Source: Geobacter argillaceus (lineage in GTDB: Bacteria > Desulfobacterota > Desulfuromonadia > Geobacterales > DSM-12255). Taken from it: a DNA stretch of 35,458 bases. A program made the translations under genes and the position numbers. Location of the stretch: the NCBI RefSeq assembly GCF_007830735.1, contig NZ_VLLN01000034.1:1-35458 (forward strand). The letters are read 5' to 3'. The notes under the pieces are model-generated. The model saw only the letters and a program-made list of their open reading frames with translations, ran no database searches and was not told where the DNA came from. Shown piece by piece: positions 33,404-35,458 of this stretch (positions are counted from its first letter, which is position 1; the number at the start of each line of letters is the position of its first letter).

Positions 33404-33463
33404 CATCACCAAGCCCCCGCCTTTGCGGGCAGGGCTCGTTAGCCTTGGCCATTTAAGCGACTG

Positions 33464-35458
33464 CTAATAGACGCCACCAGGGGTGTAACCGGTCATAGTG
33501 TCGCTGCAGGCTGAGGTGGTCATGTTGCCGCCGCATTGGGCGCCACCAGCAGGGACACCGGGACCTGACAGAGGTTGCCAGTTGGTACTGCTCCATTGAT
33601 TCGTGTTCCGGATGAACGCATACATCTTGTACGTCTCAGTAACGCCGCGAGGCCACATCTTGTCGGTGCCGTTACCGGCAAAATAGCTGAACCCGTGGGC
33701 ATCTTCGCCCCGCGTCGGGCGGGTCGCCGTGTCGGTGCTGGCATGACATTTCTGGCACTGATTCGTCATGTAGGTGTCCATGCCGGAGTCTACGCTGGAG
33801 TAGAACGCCGAGCCCGAACCGTGGCCCATTCCGCCACTGGCTGTTTGATATCCGTTATGACATATCTTGCATAACGAGTTTGTAGTGTCGTATACCGTGC
33901 CGCGCAGGGTGACCGCGTTGCCGTGGGCGGAAACCGTACGGCGGGTGAGCGGTGCGCCGGAAACGTTATGGCAGTCGAAGCAGTTGATGACGACGCCGGC
34001 TGACGGTGTTCCGTTCGTCTTGGTTACGCCATAGGGGGCGTTCATCCGGCTGTTGGCCGCATAGCTGTTGTTCTGCGGCCCCTTGACCGGATGGAATGTG
34101 GAGTTGGTTGTGGCCAATTGCGAATCGACATCCACAACCCCACCGGCAACGCCGGCACTAAGTGGTGTCACATAACCGGCGCCAGCTATGGTCGTGTTAA
34201 ACGGCTTGTACTGTGAGGTTGCAGCACCGCCTACCCGTGCACCGGGGTTGGTGGCGCCGGTGGCGTCGTGGCACTTGAGGCAGAACTTCTGGGTGATGAC
34301 GTTATCGATATTGTTCGATGTGTTACCGGTAGTCGTTCTGGAACCGGTCACGTAGGTTGTAGTGAAGCGCTGGAAGGTGAAGGCCGCTCCCGACATGTTG
34401 GTGATAGCCGCCTCGGTCGTAGCACCGTCCGGGTCCCGCAGATCGATATTGCCATCCCAGTGCAGAGTTGAAGCCTTTCCGGTAGTAGAATCACCTTCGA
34501 GGTGACAGACGATGCAGTCCGCGTTGGTAACGACACCAGCCGCAGAACGCTTATGGCTCCATGTGTTGTTAAATTCTGAAACTATATCGGGAATAACCTC
34601 TCCCGGGCGACCCTTTGTTCGAGTTATGGCTTTATTGTGGCAATCTACGCAACCAAGCGTACCGCCCCAGTTGATGCTCACGTTGATGCTGCCGTGGCAA
34701 CCGGGAGTCGCACAGGTACCGCCGGCGGCGGCAGTACCGGGTGTGTACCCAAGGGAGGCATTGATGTTGTATACCCCATTGTTGTGTGACGAGACATTCG
34801 GCGTGTACACGCCACCGCTGTAGGTTACGCTGTCGTGGCAGACGTCGCATGTCTGCTTAGAATGGGTTATTGTCGTGATGTGGGCATTGGCCTTGGGGGT
34901 GCCTGGTGCGTAGTTCGGACGACCGTCTGTTGCGCCTCCTACCCCATGACAGCCGTTGCACCCCAAGGTGCCACCCCAGTTGGCGTTGGTTGTGTTGGCA
35001 GGCACAGAGCCTGCGGGGGTTGTGGCTGAGGTGCCGTTGGAATGGCAGTAGGTGTTGGCGCAGGTGGAGCCGTTCCAGGTTCCGGTGGCGCCACCGATCT
35101 GTTTGAAGATGACATTGGGGCTGCCGTTCAGATGATAGCTTGCCGCGGTGTAGTCCTTGAACTTGTAGGCTGTGGCCTGGTCTACGGTTTTCACGTGACA
35201 GTTGGCACAGCCCTTGGTGTCGGTAAAACTTGCCACGTGCTTGGGATGGCTGTTGGCGGTGGGGGATGGGACAGGACCGCCGTTGGTGTAGTCCGGCGCG
35301 CCGGTGGTGGGATTGGTGGTGCCGTGGCAGCCGTTGCAGGAGTAGGTGGTGGCGGCGTTCCAGGCTGCCGGGTTCTGGTAGACGATGGAGCCGGGGTTGC
35401 CGTTGGAGTGGCAGTAGATGTTCGTGCAGAGCTTGGTGGCACCGTTGTATTTGGCGCT
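33464..35458 (-). CDS. Multihaem c-type cytochrome, CX4CH/CXXCH type (partial, 5' end outside window)
   Basis: The frame is open to the window edge, giving the C-terminal 664 residues; the N-terminus is missing. The visible part has 10 CXXCH sites and three CX4CH motifs (CTNIYCH, CANTYCH, CATPGCH), the latter each followed 30-50 residues later by CNGCH or CVDCH. This paired CX4CH...CXXCH arrangement is known from several Geobacter sulfurreducens cytochromes. Between them are Gly/Thr/Asn-rich spacers with few helices. It probably is a large secreted or outer-surface cytochrome. A start at 35236 (GTG) is internal and not real. It has its own terminator ahead of the porin operon. Confidence 0.9.
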   Translation of the reverse strand, partial: SAKYNGATKLCTNIYCHSNGNPGSIVYQNPAAWNAATTYSCNGCHGTTNPTTGAPDYTNGGPVPSPTANSHPKHVASFTDTKGCANCHVKTVDQATAYKFKDYTAASYHLNGSPNVIFKQIGGATGTWNGSTCANTYCHSNGTSATTPAGSVPANTTNANWGGTLGCNGCHGVGGATDGRPNYAPGTPKANAHITTITHSKQTCDVCHDSVTYSGGVYTPNVSSHNNGVYNINASLGYTPGTAAAGGTCATPGCHGSINVSINWGGTLGCVDCHNKAITRTKGRPGEVIPDIVSEFNNTWSHKRSAAGVVTNADCIVCHLEGDSTTGKASTLHWDGNIDLRDPDGATTEAAITNMSGAAFTFQRFTTTYVTGSRTTTGNTSNNIDNVITQKFCLKCHDATGATNPGARVGGAATSQYKPFNTTIAGAGYVTPLSAGVAGGVVDVDSQLATTNSTFHPVKGPQNNSYAANSRMNAPYGVTKTNGTPSAGVVINCFDCHNVSGAPLTRRTVSAHGNAVTLRGTVYDTTNSLCKICHNGYQTASGGMGHGSGSAFYSSVDSGMDTYMTNQCQKCHASTDTATRPTRGEDAHGFSYFAGNGTDKMWPRGVTETYKMYAFIRNTNQWSSTNWQPLSGPGVPAGGAQCGGNMTTSACSDTMTGYTPGGVY

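Noticed and set aside
33191-33463. Cyclic-di-GMP (GEMM) riboswitch ahead of the porin-cytochrome operon
   Set aside because: Such switches are common in Geobacter cytochrome leaders, but the predicted leader here is only about 27 bases and no GEMM core sequence was found.
35191-35442. 83-residue Pro/Thr-rich minus-strand frame at the window end
   Set aside because: It is an out-of-frame shadow; the frame encoding CTNIYCH and CNGCH continues the cytochrome to the edge.

Overview
The window looks like chromosomal DNA from a Geobacterales bacterium (Geobacter, Geotalea and relatives). Three things suggest this. There are three multihaem c-type cytochromes, two of which use the CX4CH...CXXCH pairing typical of Geobacter proteins. 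A ferredoxin-fused EtfA stands next to a membrane FeS oxidoreductase of the ETF:menaquinone oxidoreductase type. A citramalate synthase stands beside aspartate kinase. The assignment rests on gene content and protein character; no database was searched.

Layout. 1-100: 3' end of a 5S rRNA and its terminator. 118-6051: core metabolism, namely an HsmA-like membrane protein with TrmL, then SerA, DAHP synthase and the PncA/PncB nicotinamide salvage pair. 6239-6864: ribosomal protein S21 and a cold-shock protein behind an orphan terminator hairpin. 6902-11184: a minus-strand drug-type ABC exporter (lipoprotein adaptor, two ATPases, one permease) with a structured inverted-repeat element inside the operon. 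11309-12285: a MITE-like element and a HigB/HigA-type toxin-antitoxin pair. 12466-14547: a large lipoprotein. 14548-15493: an AT-rich gap with no convincing gene. 15494-19673: etfB, ferredoxin-etfA and the FeS membrane oxidoreductase, which together should pass electrons from acyl-CoA oxidation to menaquinone. 19760-20566: a second copy of the MITE-like element, which supplies the stop codon of a cytidylate-kinase-like gene. 20753-27983: a compact plus-strand run (glutamine amidotransferase, AcpS, NAD(P)HX repair enzyme, CBS protein, TsaE, aspartate kinase, citramalate synthase, ComEA-like protein). 28127-28282: a 51-residue zinc-ribbon protein.

28423-35458: the most distinctive part, all on the minus strand. 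A predicted outer-membrane beta-barrel, a pentahaem lipoprotein and a 955-residue lipoprotein with 20 CXXCH plus eight unusual C...CH motifs form one operon behind a good sigma-70 promoter. This is the gene set expected of a porin-cytochrome conduit carrying electrons across the outer membrane, comparable in composition to the ext clusters of Geobacter sulfurreducens. Upstream of it lies the C-terminal 664 residues of another multihaem cytochrome, cut by the window end. Together with the Etf/oxidoreductase operon, the window holds both an entry point of electrons into the quinone pool and a possible exit to the cell exterior; this link is an inference from content.
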